Numbered from the stretch's first letter, positions 25,750 through 35,059 are shown. The stretch: DNA of 64,000 bases from G963676095 sp963676095 (GCA_963676095.1 OY781040.1:310001-374000), one strand, 5' to 3'. Numbers and translations: made by a program. The notes: generated by a model not told the origin, from the letters alone.

Positions 25750-26031
25750 GGCATGTCTGTTTAAAATTTTGTTGTTAATTGCCAATCGTTACCACCGTTT
25801 CGCCCGCGGACCAGGGCAAAATTTCCCGCGGGCAGGGCGGGAAAAAAGGGCCAGGGGCTTCTCAGCCCGGGTGGCAGTAACCTATCCAGCCACACGACCA
25901 TCCGTCATCCCCCTCCTCGATTTTCCGCGGGACCCACAGGAGCTTCTTCAACCGCGAGCATCAAACGTTCAAACGCTCAAAATTTCTTTTTCCGGTACCC
26001 GGTCTTCCTGCCCCTGGCCCATGCCCGCACG

Positions 26032-27168
26032 CTAGCGGCCCAGCGTATAGCTTACCGATACCCGTACCGTGTTGGCCAGGGGATGGTCCTGCTCCGTGGG
26101 CACCAGGTACGAAAAATCCAGGCCGATCATTCTTAAGTCTGCGCCTATCCCTGCCGTGAAAAAATTACGGTCCCCCTTGTTCCTGTTCTCATAGAAGTAC
26201 CCCGTACGAAGGGCAAACTGCCTGTTGTACCGGTACTCAACCCCAAGGGCAACGTTTATTTCCTGTATTTCCTCCCTGAAAGGCCCGTCCGAGAAAGAAC
26301 TGAAAATCCCGTCCACCACCGATTTGTCCTGGCTGAAATCATTGCCAATGTAGATCCCCTCTTCGTCTGCCGCAGATCCGTTCTTCGGCGTCGGCACCAG
26401 TAATTTATTCAGATCTAGGTTGAAAGACAGGCTGTTGTACCCGTCAAGTTCTTTCCGGTAGCCCGCCCCTATCCGCAGGTTTGCCGGGATAAAATCTTTC
26501 GTTGTGCCGCCGGTATAGGAAATTTTTGTCCCGATATTGGAAATATCGATCCCTGCGGAAAAAACAGACGACAGCCGGTTGTTCGCTGTTTCGTTCTGAT
26601 AATAAAAAGCGATATCTGCTGCCACGGCATTTCCGGGGCTTGTTTCTTCCCCGCCGGCCAGACCGGAATGAATATAACGCAGGGCCAGCGACCCCGAGAA
26701 ATGTGCCGACAACAGCCGCGTATAGGCAAAATCGACTGCCCATTCGTTCGGGTTGGCCTGGCCCTGGTAATCCCCGTTATTATCGCGGACCGTTACATCT
26801 CCGAGATCGAAGTAACGAAGTGAACCGCTTATGGTCCGGACATGGTCCAGCTTCAGATAGCCGGCCAGGTAGCCCAGGTTAATCCCTTCAACCAGGTTTC
26901 TCAGCCAAGGCGTATAAGAAAGCCCCGCTCCCGATTTACTCCCGGCAAAAGCGTACTTGGCCGGGTTCCAGTGCTGGGCGTTCACATCGGGACTGCTGGC
27001 CACGCCCGCGTCGCCCATGCCCCCGGCCCTCGAGTCGGGCGTGATGGTCAGAAAAGGGACTGCCGTGGAAATGACATTTGCACCGGAGGTCGACGTCTGT
27101 CCCTGGACATTCTTCTGGTAAAGGCCCGACATTAAAAATATGATTAAAAAACGGAAAAGTGTTTTCAT
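26032..27168 (-). CDS. porV: PorV-family T9SS outer-membrane protein
   Basis: The product is 378 aa with a signal peptide, followed by the PorV opening TAVPFLTITPDSRAGGMGDAGVASSPDVNAQHWNPAK and a FadL-like barrel (RLLSAHFSGSLALRYIHSGL, LAFRTGYFYENRNKGDRNFFTAG-like strands). PorV shuttles type A sorting-domain cargo from the T9SS translocon to the attachment complex. It is encoded directly upstream of two type A cargo genes, so it may be a dedicated paralogue for this fibre cluster. A housekeeping PorV may exist elsewhere. Confidence 0.85.
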   Translation of the reverse strand: MKTLFRFLIIFLMSGLYQKNVQGQTSTSGANVISTAVPFLTITPDSRAGGMGDAGVASSPDVNAQHWNPAKYAFAGSKSGAGLSYTPWLRNLVEGINLGYLAGYLKLDHVRTISGSLRYFDLGDVTVRDNNGDYQGQANPNEWAVDFAYTRLLSAHFSGSLALRYIHSGLAGGEETSPGNAVAADIAFYYQNETANNRLSSVFSAGIDISNIGTKISYTGGTTKDFIPANLRIGAGYRKELDGYNSLSFNLDLNKLLVPTPKNGSAADEEGIYIGNDFSQDKSVVDGIFSSFSDGPFREEIQEINVALGVEYRYNRQFALRTGYFYENRNKGDRNFFTAGIGADLRMIGLDFSYLVPTEQDHPLANTVRVSVSYTLGR

Positions 27169-27226
27169 TGTTTTTATGTGTATAATTTTCTGTGAACATA
27201 ATTTTTTCAGGTCCTTGAGGCTCGTT

Positions 27227-27574
27227 TTATCTATTTATCATTTTTCTGTTAAACAGTTCGATCAATGGTTTGATATAAATGACTGTATTATGCGCGTCGT
27301 CCCGGTTTCTGAAGTACCCGATCCTTACCTTGAAGAGCGGCTTATTATTAATAATGTACACGCCCCCCTCTTTCAGGAAAGCCAGTATGGTGACAGCATA
27401 TCTTTCGGCTTCTTCTTTTGTCCGGAAAGCTCCTGCCTGCACTGAAAAGTACTTCCTGTCGAAACAAATGACCAGCACACCGTGAAATAATTCGTATTGA
27501 TGGAGCCTGGTCCCTTTTTCACAGATAAAGCACTTAACTTCCTGGTTAACTTCAATTTCTTTCATTTTTTTCAT
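27227..27574 (-). CDS. Small stand-alone SPOR-domain protein
   Basis: This 115-aa protein has no evident signal peptide. Residues about 35-110 form a SPOR-like repeat pair (FSVQAGAFRTKEEAERYA, VYIINNKPLFKVRIGYFRNRDDA). It closely resembles the C-terminal end of the neighbouring usher fusion (FSVQLGAFKSGENAAKLA, VYIIMQGPYYKVKIGCLGS), including the preceding segment, so it probably arose by duplication of that end. SPOR domains bind denuded peptidoglycan glycans. It sits 52 bp after the usher gene. Confidence 0.7.
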   Translation of the reverse strand: MKKMKEIEVNQEVKCFICEKGTRLHQYELFHGVLVICFDRKYFSVQAGAFRTKEEAERYAVTILAFLKEGGVYIINNKPLFKVRIGYFRNRDDAHNTVIYIKPLIELFNRKMINR

Positions 27575-27626
27575 TTAGTCGATAATATCTGCTCTCTGTT
27601 TTCATTTCAAAACATGACCGGTTATA

Positions 27627-30600
27627 TTATTTTTCTGTTCCCGATTTTACCGTTTTGACAACACTGCGTGCTTCTTCCCGGGATCCCAGACAGCCAATCT
27701 TAACCTTATAATAGGGGCCCTGCATGATAATATAAACAGTCCCTTTTGTTAAAAGCCGTTTTATACCCGAGGCCAGCTTTGCGGCGTTTTCCCCGGACTT
27801 AAAGGCTCCCAGCTGGACTGAAAAATATTGTCCATTGATGCTTTCGATCATCGCCCCTTCAAACATTTCGTACTTGCGGATACCGGGCCCGTTCTCACAG
27901 GCCTGAATAATTTTGAGTTGTTCTTCCCCGGTGTCCCCGGGAATAAAGTCCCGGGTTGAAATAGTAATCAATCGATTATTGATCAGGCTGTCCATTTTAA
28001 AATTGCAATCGTCGGACAGGCTTTCAAACGAGACGCGCCGGTTGGCCGCTTTCTCTTCAGGGGTCCGGTCAGCGTTTAACAGGACCGACTCGCCATACCC
28101 CACCGCATGGAGCCTGTCTGCCCGGATACCCTTGCTTACCATGTAATTCATGACAGCACGCGCCCTTCTTTCGCTGAGCTGCTGGTTATACTTTTCAGGG
28201 CCGTCCGAATCGGCATAACCTCCTATCTCCAGCCGGATACAGGAATGTTCGGCCATCAGTGACACCAGGTAATTCAAGGCAGGGTAATTTTTCTTATCAA
28301 CCTGATAACGGTTAAACCCGAATTTCAGGTAATAGACCTGTAACTTCTTCCCTTTTTTCAGCTCCTGGTTAACGGTAAGCTGCAGGCTGTCATTCCCGGC
28401 CGCAGTCAGTTTTCCGTGATTTAGCTCCTGAGGACCAGGATCAGGGGTTTTCCCCAGCTCCAGGGTCCCGATATCGGCAATATCGCCCATCAGGTCTTTC
28501 CTGATCCGGAACGAAACCGCATGCAGGGGTTCCATCCCGATTGACTTCATCTGGTCCGTATCCGGTTGGACCGTATAACTGCCCGGGGCCAATCCCAGGT
28601 AGGAGAAATAACCGTCCGATTCAGTCATGATCCGGGCTTTCTGGTTTCCCTGTCCATCCAGGATCCGAAGCAATACCCGCCCCAGGCCATTCCCGGACTG
28701 GTCGGCCACCACTCCCGATACCTCGCCCATGGGGAGGACAGGAAGGCGGATTTCCTTGTACTGGTTGGGGTCGGTGCACACGCGTATGCTTTTCACTGAA
28801 AGCCGCCAGGCTATATTTTCGAATCCGGACTCATCCAGGGTTACCAGGTAATCGACAAAGGGTTCCAGTCCGTTTATCCGTAACAGGGAGTCTTTCCCGC
28901 TGTAGGAAACACGGCCCCCGCTGCACCTGGCAGACAGGTAAGGCACGACCGGTTCATCCGGCTCCTGTTTCCCGTCAAAGTTAGCGTCAACGAATGGGAT
29001 CAGGGTAATGCCGGATGTCCCGACAAACGACCGGCGATCGGCATTTACAAGCCCCTTCCGGTCAAAAGAAAGGCCGCCCCGCACACTCTCCGAGGTTTGG
29101 ATCTTGTTATTACTGAAGTAAGACGATATATAAGAGGACATCCAGTCAACGTTATACCGGAAAGACATGTTAAAGCTCCTGTACCCGCCCAGGATGCTGT
29201 TCTCGTAACCGAGCCCCAGGTAGCCACTGACGAACAGGTTCTTCTCAAAAGTAACCTTGTAGGAAATCCATTTACCCGTGCTAAAATTGTACTGGGCATA
29301 CGGACGGAGTGTCCCCAGGTCCTTCAACCTCATGCCTACAGCAACATTACTGTATAAATTCGTGGTGCCCGAGGTGGACCAGTTCATGTAATTCCCCAAT
29401 GTGGCATTGAGCTTTCCCCGGTAACCGGACAAAACCAGTTCTGCGGTGTTATATTTCAGCGACGAATAAACATTCTGGCTAAAAATGGTCCTGGCCGAAA
29501 CAGACATATCTTTTAGTTTGAACGGGACAGTAAGCTTTCCCTGGCGCTTTTCCCGGTAATTGTAAATAATGGCCGTCTGGTTTTCCCGGTACCTTGTGTA
29601 ATCCAGCTCCAGCGAAATATTCCCGGTCGTGGTGTAATTCAGCGACCCTTCCGCTTTAACCCCCGCGTCATATTCCCCCGTGAGGATCAGCCGGGATAAC
29701 GGCTGCATGTAAACCTGCACGAACGGGATACAGGGGTGCGTGACTGAAGAATAATATTCCACCCCGCTGCTCAGGGTAAGCCATTGGGACAGGCCATAGC
29801 TGCCCGCGGCCCTTCCGTACTTTGAATCCAGGGAGTCCAGGACAAAACCCCCGCTGATTTTATATTCAAACTCGCCGGCCGGCAGGATCGTGTACGGCAT
29901 GGTAAAGGTCCTCTCTTCTGACCGTTCCTGTCCCTGGGGACCATAAAACCGCAGGGTCATCCCCGTGGTGCCGTAAACAACAGGCACCTTAAACGAGTAA
30001 TAACCGGAAGCGTCGGCATGGGCATAACCGCTTAAGATGTCGTTGATATAAATTTCGACCAGCCAGCCTGCATCCGTGTAACCGTCGACCTGGTAATTGC
30101 CCCGGGCCTTCCGCACGGTCGTCCCTGCATTGGTTAAGGATATCCCGTCGACCGGGGAAGTCAGCGTGGCCACAGAACTGACATTAATCCTGCCCAGCCG
30201 GGCCTGCCTGAAAATTTTATGATGATTATCCACCCACCGCCAGTAATAATCCTGCTGGTTTCTTTTCATCCCGTACCCGGATGACCAGTTAAGCCAAAGG
30301 TTGGTCTCACCGCCAAGGATTTCTGTTCCAAGCCCAAGACCCCCCAACGTTTCAGTGAATGTCCCTCCTTTTTGGCCCGAGGAAACATACCACTCTGACA
30401 TGGTGCCGTTCAGCAAATGATAATTGCGCGGGATAATCGTGTCCGGCCGGGATTCTTCTTCTCCCTTCCCGATATTGCCCCGTGCCCGCTCCAGTCGCTT
30501 TTCTTTCTCGAGCGGAAGTTCAAACTCCGCGCTGAAACGGGCTGACAGTCCCCGGAAATTAAAATCGATTTTAAAACCAAAAGCCCTTTCCAGGGCTTCC

Positions 30601-30989
30601 TTCCGTACAAAAAGCGTTCCCATATCCAGGATGCATTCCTGTTTCGAAAGGGGAAACTCCTTCCCTTGCCAGGCAATAGTCCCGGCCTCCATGTCTATCC
30701 GGAATGGATTGTCTGCTGTCTCGAAATAGCCCTCCAGGACCTTCCCTCCGGCTTTGATCTCACTGTATATCTTTAAGGAACTGAACAACTCGTCAACCGG
30801 TAAAAAAAGGGTTCCCGGGTCCCGGTAAAATGCCGGGAATACTTTCTGACCGAGTTTACCAAAAGTTATTGTAATATCGAAAAAATCATAATCTTCAATC
30901 TTTTCCTGCGCCTGGACATGAAAACAGAAAATCGACCAGAAAAATGAAATTATGACAAGTTTCTTTAGAAGTGATACTGGAGTCGTCAT
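27627..30989 (-). CDS. Usher-like outer-membrane protein fused to OmpA and SPOR domains
   Basis: The product is about 1120 aa with a signal peptide ending HVQAQ. The N-terminal ~170 residues resemble the alternate-usher N-domain. Residues about 180-680 look like an usher beta-barrel with the middle-domain pattern VEIYINDILSGYAHADASGYYSFKVPVVYGTT...RFYGPQGQ. A CarboxypepD/CnaB-like domain follows at about 755-830 (GEVSGVVADQSGNGLGRV). An OmpA-like peptidoglycan-binding domain lies at about 885-995 (YYLKFGFNRYQVD, IGGYADSDGPEKYNQQLSERRA). A SPOR domain lies at about 1035-1115. Ushers normally have neither OmpA nor SPOR, so this fusion should tether the pilus assembly pore to the cell wall. ATG 30989 is preferred over TTG 30998. 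Confidence 0.75.
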   Translation of the reverse strand: MTTPVSLLKKLVIISFFWSIFCFHVQAQEKIEDYDFFDITITFGKLGQKVFPAFYRDPGTLFLPVDELFSSLKIYSEIKAGGKVLEGYFETADNPFRIDMEAGTIAWQGKEFPLSKQECILDMGTLFVRKEALERAFGFKIDFNFRGLSARFSAEFELPLEKEKRLERARGNIGKGEEESRPDTIIPRNYHLLNGTMSEWYVSSGQKGGTFTETLGGLGLGTEILGGETNLWLNWSSGYGMKRNQQDYYWRWVDNHHKIFRQARLGRINVSSVATLTSPVDGISLTNAGTTVRKARGNYQVDGYTDAGWLVEIYINDILSGYAHADASGYYSFKVPVVYGTTGMTLRFYGPQGQERSEERTFTMPYTILPAGEFEYKISGGFVLDSLDSKYGRAAGSYGLSQWLTLSSGVEYYSSVTHPCIPFVQVYMQPLSRLILTGEYDAGVKAEGSLNYTTTGNISLELDYTRYRENQTAIIYNYREKRQGKLTVPFKLKDMSVSARTIFSQNVYSSLKYNTAELVLSGYRGKLNATLGNYMNWSTSGTTNLYSNVAVGMRLKDLGTLRPYAQYNFSTGKWISYKVTFEKNLFVSGYLGLGYENSILGGYRSFNMSFRYNVDWMSSYISSYFSNNKIQTSESVRGGLSFDRKGLVNADRRSFVGTSGITLIPFVDANFDGKQEPDEPVVPYLSARCSGGRVSYSGKDSLLRINGLEPFVDYLVTLDESGFENIAWRLSVKSIRVCTDPNQYKEIRLPVLPMGEVSGVVADQSGNGLGRVLLRILDGQGNQKARIMTESDGYFSYLGLAPGSYTVQPDTDQMKSIGMEPLHAVSFRIRKDLMGDIADIGTLELGKTPDPGPQELNHGKLTAAGNDSLQLTVNQELKKGKKLQVYYLKFGFNRYQVDKKNYPALNYLVSLMAEHSCIRLEIGGYADSDGPEKYNQQLSERRARAVMNYMVSKGIRADRLHAVGYGESVLLNADRTPEEKAANRRVSFESLSDDCNFKMDSLINNRLITISTRDFIPGDTGEEQLKIIQACENGPGIRKYEMFEGAMIESINGQYFSVQLGAFKSGENAAKLASGIKRLLTKGTVYIIMQGPYYKVKIGCLGSREEARSVVKTVKSGTEK

Positions 30990-31071
30990 AAAGTTCAAAA
31001 AGGTTTACCTCTTGTTTGTACTTATTATTGTTGTCGTGCCTGACCGGTTGCAAAACCAGTTTAAATCATGC

Positions 31072-31614
31072 TTACTGCTGGCTGATGGTAATCGCAATCT
31101 CCCCCACGTAAGTCCCGTCAGGGGTGGAAGAATAAGGGCCAATCGAGATCGTACCTCCAACATAAATTAAATGGGTTTCGTCACACCCTGTGTTTGACTG
31201 AAAGCTGCAGCTGATTGCCCCGTTAACGCTTTCATAGGTATTCGTCCCGATCTTCGCGCCCGTCAGGGACAAATCTATGGAATACCCGCCGTTGGTCAGG
31301 GAAACCGGGGTCATCTCGATGTTCACGTTTCGCCCCGGACACAGTTTGAATCCAAATATGGCAGGGGTATAATCCCCGCCCGTATTTTCCAGTAAAACCA
31401 CGTTTCCCTCATAAGTTCTGGTCCCATCATAGTCTACCGTTACCGTTCCGGTCGCACTGGGCTCTGTCAACGAAACATCCCCGAATTGCAATGCCTGGTT
31501 TTTCGTCACCTCGATGGTCCTGCTCGGCAACTCCGGCTGAGCGGATAAAGCCCGGGGAAAGCCCATGGCCAGTAAGCAGGAGACCAAAAAAACAAATACC
31601 GGCTTGTTATCCAT
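31072..31614 (-). CDS. DUF4402-type pilin-like protein
   Basis: This 180-aa protein has a signal peptide (...RALSAQ) and one beta-sandwich of the DUF4402 kind (LQFGDVSL, VTVDYDGTRT, GGTISIGPYSSTPDGTYVGEIAITI). Four cysteines are present after the signal region and could form disulfides. DUF4402 proteins accompany chaperone-usher genes and look like fimbrial subunits. It lies between the chaperone and the usher gene and differs from the other three DUF4402 copies, so it may be a tip or minor subunit. Confidence 0.7.
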   Translation of the reverse strand: MDNKPVFVFLVSCLLAMGFPRALSAQPELPSRTIEVTKNQALQFGDVSLTEPSATGTVTVDYDGTRTYEGNVVLLENTGGDYTPAIFGFKLCPGRNVNIEMTPVSLTNGGYSIDLSLTGAKIGTNTYESVNGAISCSFQSNTGCDETHLIYVGGTISIGPYSSTPDGTYVGEIAITISQQ

Positions 31615-31655
31615 TTTTTTCCTCTTTTTAACGACTTGTTTTTATTTTCATCCCT

Positions 31656-32480
31656 TCAAAGCTGATACTCGGCGCTGGCCAGTTCTTTATTCCCGTCATC
31701 ATCCGGGGTCACGTAACGCACCACTAATTTCCCGGATGTCAATTTTTTCCCGTTTCTCACCCGGATCAACATACTGTAATCCCTTTTCTCCAGCTCGGTA
31801 TAGACCCCGATGCCTTTGGCCTGGCCGATTAACACGGCCCCCCCTTGTTCCGGCACATATTTTACTTCCAGGTTACCGTATGCCGATTTATTTCCGCTCC
31901 TGTTCATGGTTACCCTGAGTTGATAGGTCGAGTCGTCCACCGCGACAAGTGAAACGCCGGTCAGCGTAATGTTCATGTTTAAATTACCCGTCCTGACAAT
32001 CACCGGGATACTCAGTCCGAACACAGGGATAATGCTTACCGACATTTTTGTCGTGTCTTTTTTCAGTTCATCCAGTCCCAGCGGTTTTAAATTCTTCTCG
32101 GCCCGGAAATACAAATGCGAGCGGTATTCGCCGGGTTCCATTCCCGGCAGGCGCCGTAACTGAAGGCTTACAACCTGTGATTCCCGGGGCGGGAGGGTTA
32201 CCCGGCGGGGAAAGATCCTCAAATATTTGTCAGCGCAATTTTTCATGGAGTCTGCACTGCCCGTATCCTTAAAGCTGCCATCTTCCTGCATCTGGTAATG
32301 CAAAAAGGAGATCAGGTACTCCGCTGTATCCTTTCCGATATTGCAAAGGTTCAGATCTTCCTTCTGTCTGTTCCCCTCGAACACAACCCGGATGGGCGTT
32401 ATCAGCAGATTTCCCTGCGCATGGACCCGGCCAAGAGAGGATAGAATTAAAAAAAACCATAAAATATTCAGTTTCTTCAT
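31656..32480 (-). CDS. PapD-like periplasmic pilus chaperone
   Basis: The product is about 274 aa with a signal peptide (...LGRVHAQ) and two Ig-like domains. The first domain has the chaperone pattern LLITPIRVVFEGNRQKEDLNLCNIG and the F-G region RVTLPPRESQVVSLQLRRL. The second (about 170-270) ends the fold. PapD-like chaperones hold and prime pilin subunits for the usher. Genomic position between pilin-like genes and the usher supports this. I start at ATG 32480; the upstream TTG at 32498 is less likely. Confidence 0.78.
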   Translation of the reverse strand: MKKLNILWFFLILSSLGRVHAQGNLLITPIRVVFEGNRQKEDLNLCNIGKDTAEYLISFLHYQMQEDGSFKDTGSADSMKNCADKYLRIFPRRVTLPPRESQVVSLQLRRLPGMEPGEYRSHLYFRAEKNLKPLGLDELKKDTTKMSVSIIPVFGLSIPVIVRTGNLNMNITLTGVSLVAVDDSTYQLRVTMNRSGNKSAYGNLEVKYVPEQGGAVLIGQAKGIGVYTELEKRDYSMLIRVRNGKKLTSGKLVVRYVTPDDDGNKELASAEYQL

Positions 32481-32591
32481 CTTTTCTTTTTTAGTCAAAA
32501 ACCCGGCATAATTCCCATGTCATCGGTTGAAATAATGCCCCGGGCAGTTGCTCTTTATCTTAGGAATAGGTATATCCTGCTTTATTTCTGT

Positions 32592-33095
32592 TTAATTGTT
32601 TAAAAAGACGACCTCGTATGTCCCGGTATAGATCCCGGCCGGGCTCTCCGACCAGTTGCCGATATGCAGTGTCCCTCCGATACTGATCTCTGCCTGTCCC
32701 CGTCCGTTTCTGTTCTGATCATTTTCCGATACAGTGGCCGTAAAATTGTCAACAGTGACCTTTTCCCCTCCTGAATCCCGTTTCAATGAAAGGGAATTCT
32801 GCGGAAGGACCACCGATATCAGGTTCCCTTCAAATCCTTTTAATTCGAACTTTCCTGCGCTATACATCCCCTCTGACTGTACCAGCTCCCCGCTAGTCAC
32901 ACACTCGTTCCGGGGCGAGATGCGTACCATGCCCCCGCCGCTTTCATTAATGATTACCCCGAAGTTCAGGATCTCCTTCTCCGATACCGTTGCCGGGGCT
33001 AAAATCTCCGTGCGTATTTGTCCCACAATACTGCTATTCTGGGCCAGTGCTGAAACGGTGAACAACAGGGACAATGCTGATATCACGGTTTTCAT
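32592..33095 (-). CDS. DUF4402-type pilin-like protein
   Basis: The product is about 167 aa. The start is placed at the ATG that opens the signal peptide MKTVISALSLLFTVSALAQ; an alternative start lies 7 codons earlier. The mature part shows the DUF4402 pattern: ILNFGVIINESGGGMVRISP, FELKGFEGNLISVVLP and the closing ISIGGTLHIGNWSESPAGIYTGTYEVVF. It is a probable structural fibre subunit, followed by the chaperone gene. A 255-bp gap with GGCC-rich hairpins separates it from the preceding DUF4402 gene. Confidence 0.72.
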   Translation of the reverse strand: MKTVISALSLLFTVSALAQNSSIVGQIRTEILAPATVSEKEILNFGVIINESGGGMVRISPRNECVTSGELVQSEGMYSAGKFELKGFEGNLISVVLPQNSLSLKRDSGGEKVTVDNFTATVSENDQNRNGRGQAEISIGGTLHIGNWSESPAGIYTGTYEVVFLNN

Positions 33096-33350
33096 TGTTG
33101 CTTGTTTCATGTACATCTGCTATATACCTTGATTTAACATCGCTTTCTCGGACCGGCCAATCCGGCCCCGGTTTTTAAAGGTTTACCTCCTATATAGATT
33201 ATCAGTCTGTTCCCTTGGCCGGCCAGGATTACCGGGCCGCACCGATAAGATGATACCGGGAACAGGAGTAGGGCACGTTGCCAGTCGCGTAACTAAAAAA
33301 TTAACCCCTTCTATTTTCTCCTTTCCCGGTATGCTTTAGTTACTTAATCC

Positions 33351-33893
33351 CTACTGATAGGCTACTGTTATTGTAAAATTATCGCTGGTATAAGTCCCCA
33401 TTGTCTGGTCTGCCCCGACATGGAGTGTTCCACCGATAACAAACGTATCCGTTCCTCCGGTAATCGTTCCACTTGTTCCTACCGCCCCGGACGAAGCGAC
33501 ATAAGCGGTGATCCCGGAAACGGTCATCGTTGAACTTCCGTCATCACCTGTCAGGGTAATATCAGTTGACGGGAGTGTAATCGTATAGGCATCCCCGGAA
33601 ATTCCGTCAACCTTGAAACCGGCACAGGAATAGGTATCGCCGACAAGGCTTACGTCTCCTGTTACCGAGCGCTTTTGATTTGACGGGCTCAAAACACAGG
33701 TACCCCCGCTGGAGCCTACCGCCATACTTCCAAAATCCAATACCAGCCCCTCTGTTCCTTCTGAAATGGAAATGGGGGCAACAATACTGGCCGAAGCAGT
33801 AACATTATTGATACTGGCGTCTTGTGCTTTTGCCCCGATTGCAAGAGCCATAAAGATCATTATGACTGCTAAGCCTGTTAACCTTTTGTTCAT
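33351..33893 (-). CDS. DUF4402-type pilin-like protein
   Basis: This 180-aa protein has a signal peptide (...IGAKAQ) and a DUF4402 fold: LVLDFGSMAVGSSGGTCVLSP, CAGFKVDGISGDAYTITLP and FVIGGTLHVGADQTMGTYTSDNFTITVAY. The GT-rich C-terminal strand is like a pilin donor/acceptor strand. It is closely related to the next gene upstream (33927-34472), from which it is separated by 33 bp. It is a likely major or repeated fibre subunit. Confidence 0.75.
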   Translation of the reverse strand: MNKRLTGLAVIMIFMALAIGAKAQDASINNVTASASIVAPISISEGTEGLVLDFGSMAVGSSGGTCVLSPSNQKRSVTGDVSLVGDTYSCAGFKVDGISGDAYTITLPSTDITLTGDDGSSTMTVSGITAYVASSGAVGTSGTITGGTDTFVIGGTLHVGADQTMGTYTSDNFTITVAYQ

Positions 33894-33926
33894 TGTTCTT
33901 TAATTTTAAATTAGACAATCTATTAA

Positions 33927-34472
33927 TTAATTGTACGCTACTGTTATTTCAAACGTGTTGCTATAGGTACCTGCAGTTATGCTCCCTGCAGGAAGGGTTA
34001 ATGTTGCTCCCAAAGTAATCTGATCAGATCCGTTGGAATCCAGGTTATAACTCGTCCCGGTACCATTATTGGCTGTTTTAATAACCAGGTCGCTGATCGT
34101 AAGAGAACTGCTGCTTCCGGAATCGCCGTCAAGGTAAACCGGGATCGTGGCAGGATACGTAATCAGGTAAGCATTATTGGCTGCCCCGCTCAGATTATAA
34201 GTGGCGTTGGTGCCTTCATCCGTGGCCAGGCAGGTAACCCCGCTGCTTGGTGTACGTACCCCGTCAACCCCCAGAATACAGGTCCCGTCGGCAGAGCCAC
34301 TCTCAATATTTACGCTGATGTCCCCGAAATCAAGAGCTTCAAGCTCCGTGAGTGTCAGTGGAGTTATGAGATTTACCGTTGCTGAATTCGATGTTGTCGT
34401 TTGCGCCCCGGATACTTTTACAATACAGGAGATTGCCATAACAGCAAAAATCCTGATTAAAAAACTTTTCAT
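33927..34472 (-). CDS. DUF4402-type pilin-like protein
   Basis: This 181-aa protein has a signal peptide (...VKVSGAQ). Its DUF4402 motifs are LTELEALDFGDISVNIESG, CILGVDGV, YNLSGAANNAYLITYP and ITLGATLTLPAGSITAGTYSNTFEITVAYN. It is the first subunit gene of the fibre operon in the direction of transcription. It follows the small ORF at 34476-34667 by 3 bp. Confidence 0.75.
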   Translation of the reverse strand: MKSFLIRIFAVMAISCIVKVSGAQTTTSNSATVNLITPLTLTELEALDFGDISVNIESGSADGTCILGVDGVRTPSSGVTCLATDEGTNATYNLSGAANNAYLITYPATIPVYLDGDSGSSSSLTISDLVIKTANNGTGTSYNLDSNGSDQITLGATLTLPAGSITAGTYSNTFEITVAYN

Positions 34473-34475
34473 ACT

Positions 34476-34667
34476 TCAAAAATTTAGTCGTAATTTATCC
34501 CTCTCATGTAGTTTGTTTTCCAAATTATTTTTTTTACAGTTGGTATCTTCCCTCATTCTGAGGGTCTTGAATCCAGGTAAATAGCAGGCTGCTACATAAA
34601 ACATACTTTTTTTGCAGCCTGCCATAATTAGCTCCACCAGATCAATATCATCCCATTCATCAGTCAA
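34476..34667 (-). CDS. Small ORF translationally coupled to the receiver protein
   Basis: This 63-codon ORF has an acidic start (MTDEWDDIDLVELIMAG) and a basic tail. Its ATG overlaps the stop of the receiver gene (ATGA, 34664-34667), and its stop lies 3 bp before the first DUF4402 gene. No family is recognised. The tight coupling supports a real product, possibly a partner of the receiver domain. Confidence 0.45.
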   Translation of the reverse strand: MTDEWDDIDLVELIMAGCKKSMFYVAACYLPGFKTLRMREDTNCKKNNLENKLHERDKLRLNF

Positions 34668-35059
34668 ATCTTCCTCTGCAACACCGGCTTTTTAATCATA
34701 AAATACCGTCTCATCTCCCTCATGAATAATTTTTTATTCAGCGGTTTTCTAAAATATTTTCGGATCTTCCCCGAACGCAGATAAGGTTCGGCCTTAACTG
34801 TATTCTCGTTGTCGGAAACCATGAAACAAAGAATATCCCGGTCAAGCTGCAGCACCAGATCGATCAACTCCAGCCCATCAGGCCGGGGCATCTGCCAGTC
34901 GCTGACCAATACTTTTACCTCCGGATTGGTTTTCAGATAATTAAGTGCACCTGCCGAAGAGTCGGCCAGGGCCAGATCGAAAAAACTTCCAAACATATTG
35001 TGGAAGACCTTCAAGTTGACAGGATTATCGTCCACATAAAGAATTTTCACCCTCTCCAT
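34664..35059 (-). CDS. Single-domain response regulator (REC)
   Basis: The product is about 131 aa and consists only of a receiver domain: acidic pair Asp10-Asp11 (YVDDNP), phospho-acceptor Asp54 (LVSDWQMP), Ser in CFMVSDNE and Lys in YFRKPLN. There is no output domain. The start is set at ATG 35059 because AAGGAGGG lies just upstream; a longer frame begins at 35101. It heads the fibre operon and could relay a phosphosignal to a partner. No histidine kinase is present in the window. Confidence 0.78.
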   Translation of the reverse strand: MERVKILYVDDNPVNLKVFHNMFGSFFDLALADSSAGALNYLKTNPEVKVLVSDWQMPRPDGLELIDLVLQLDRDILCFMVSDNENTVKAEPYLRSGKIRKYFRKPLNKKLFMREMRRYFMIKKPVLQRKI

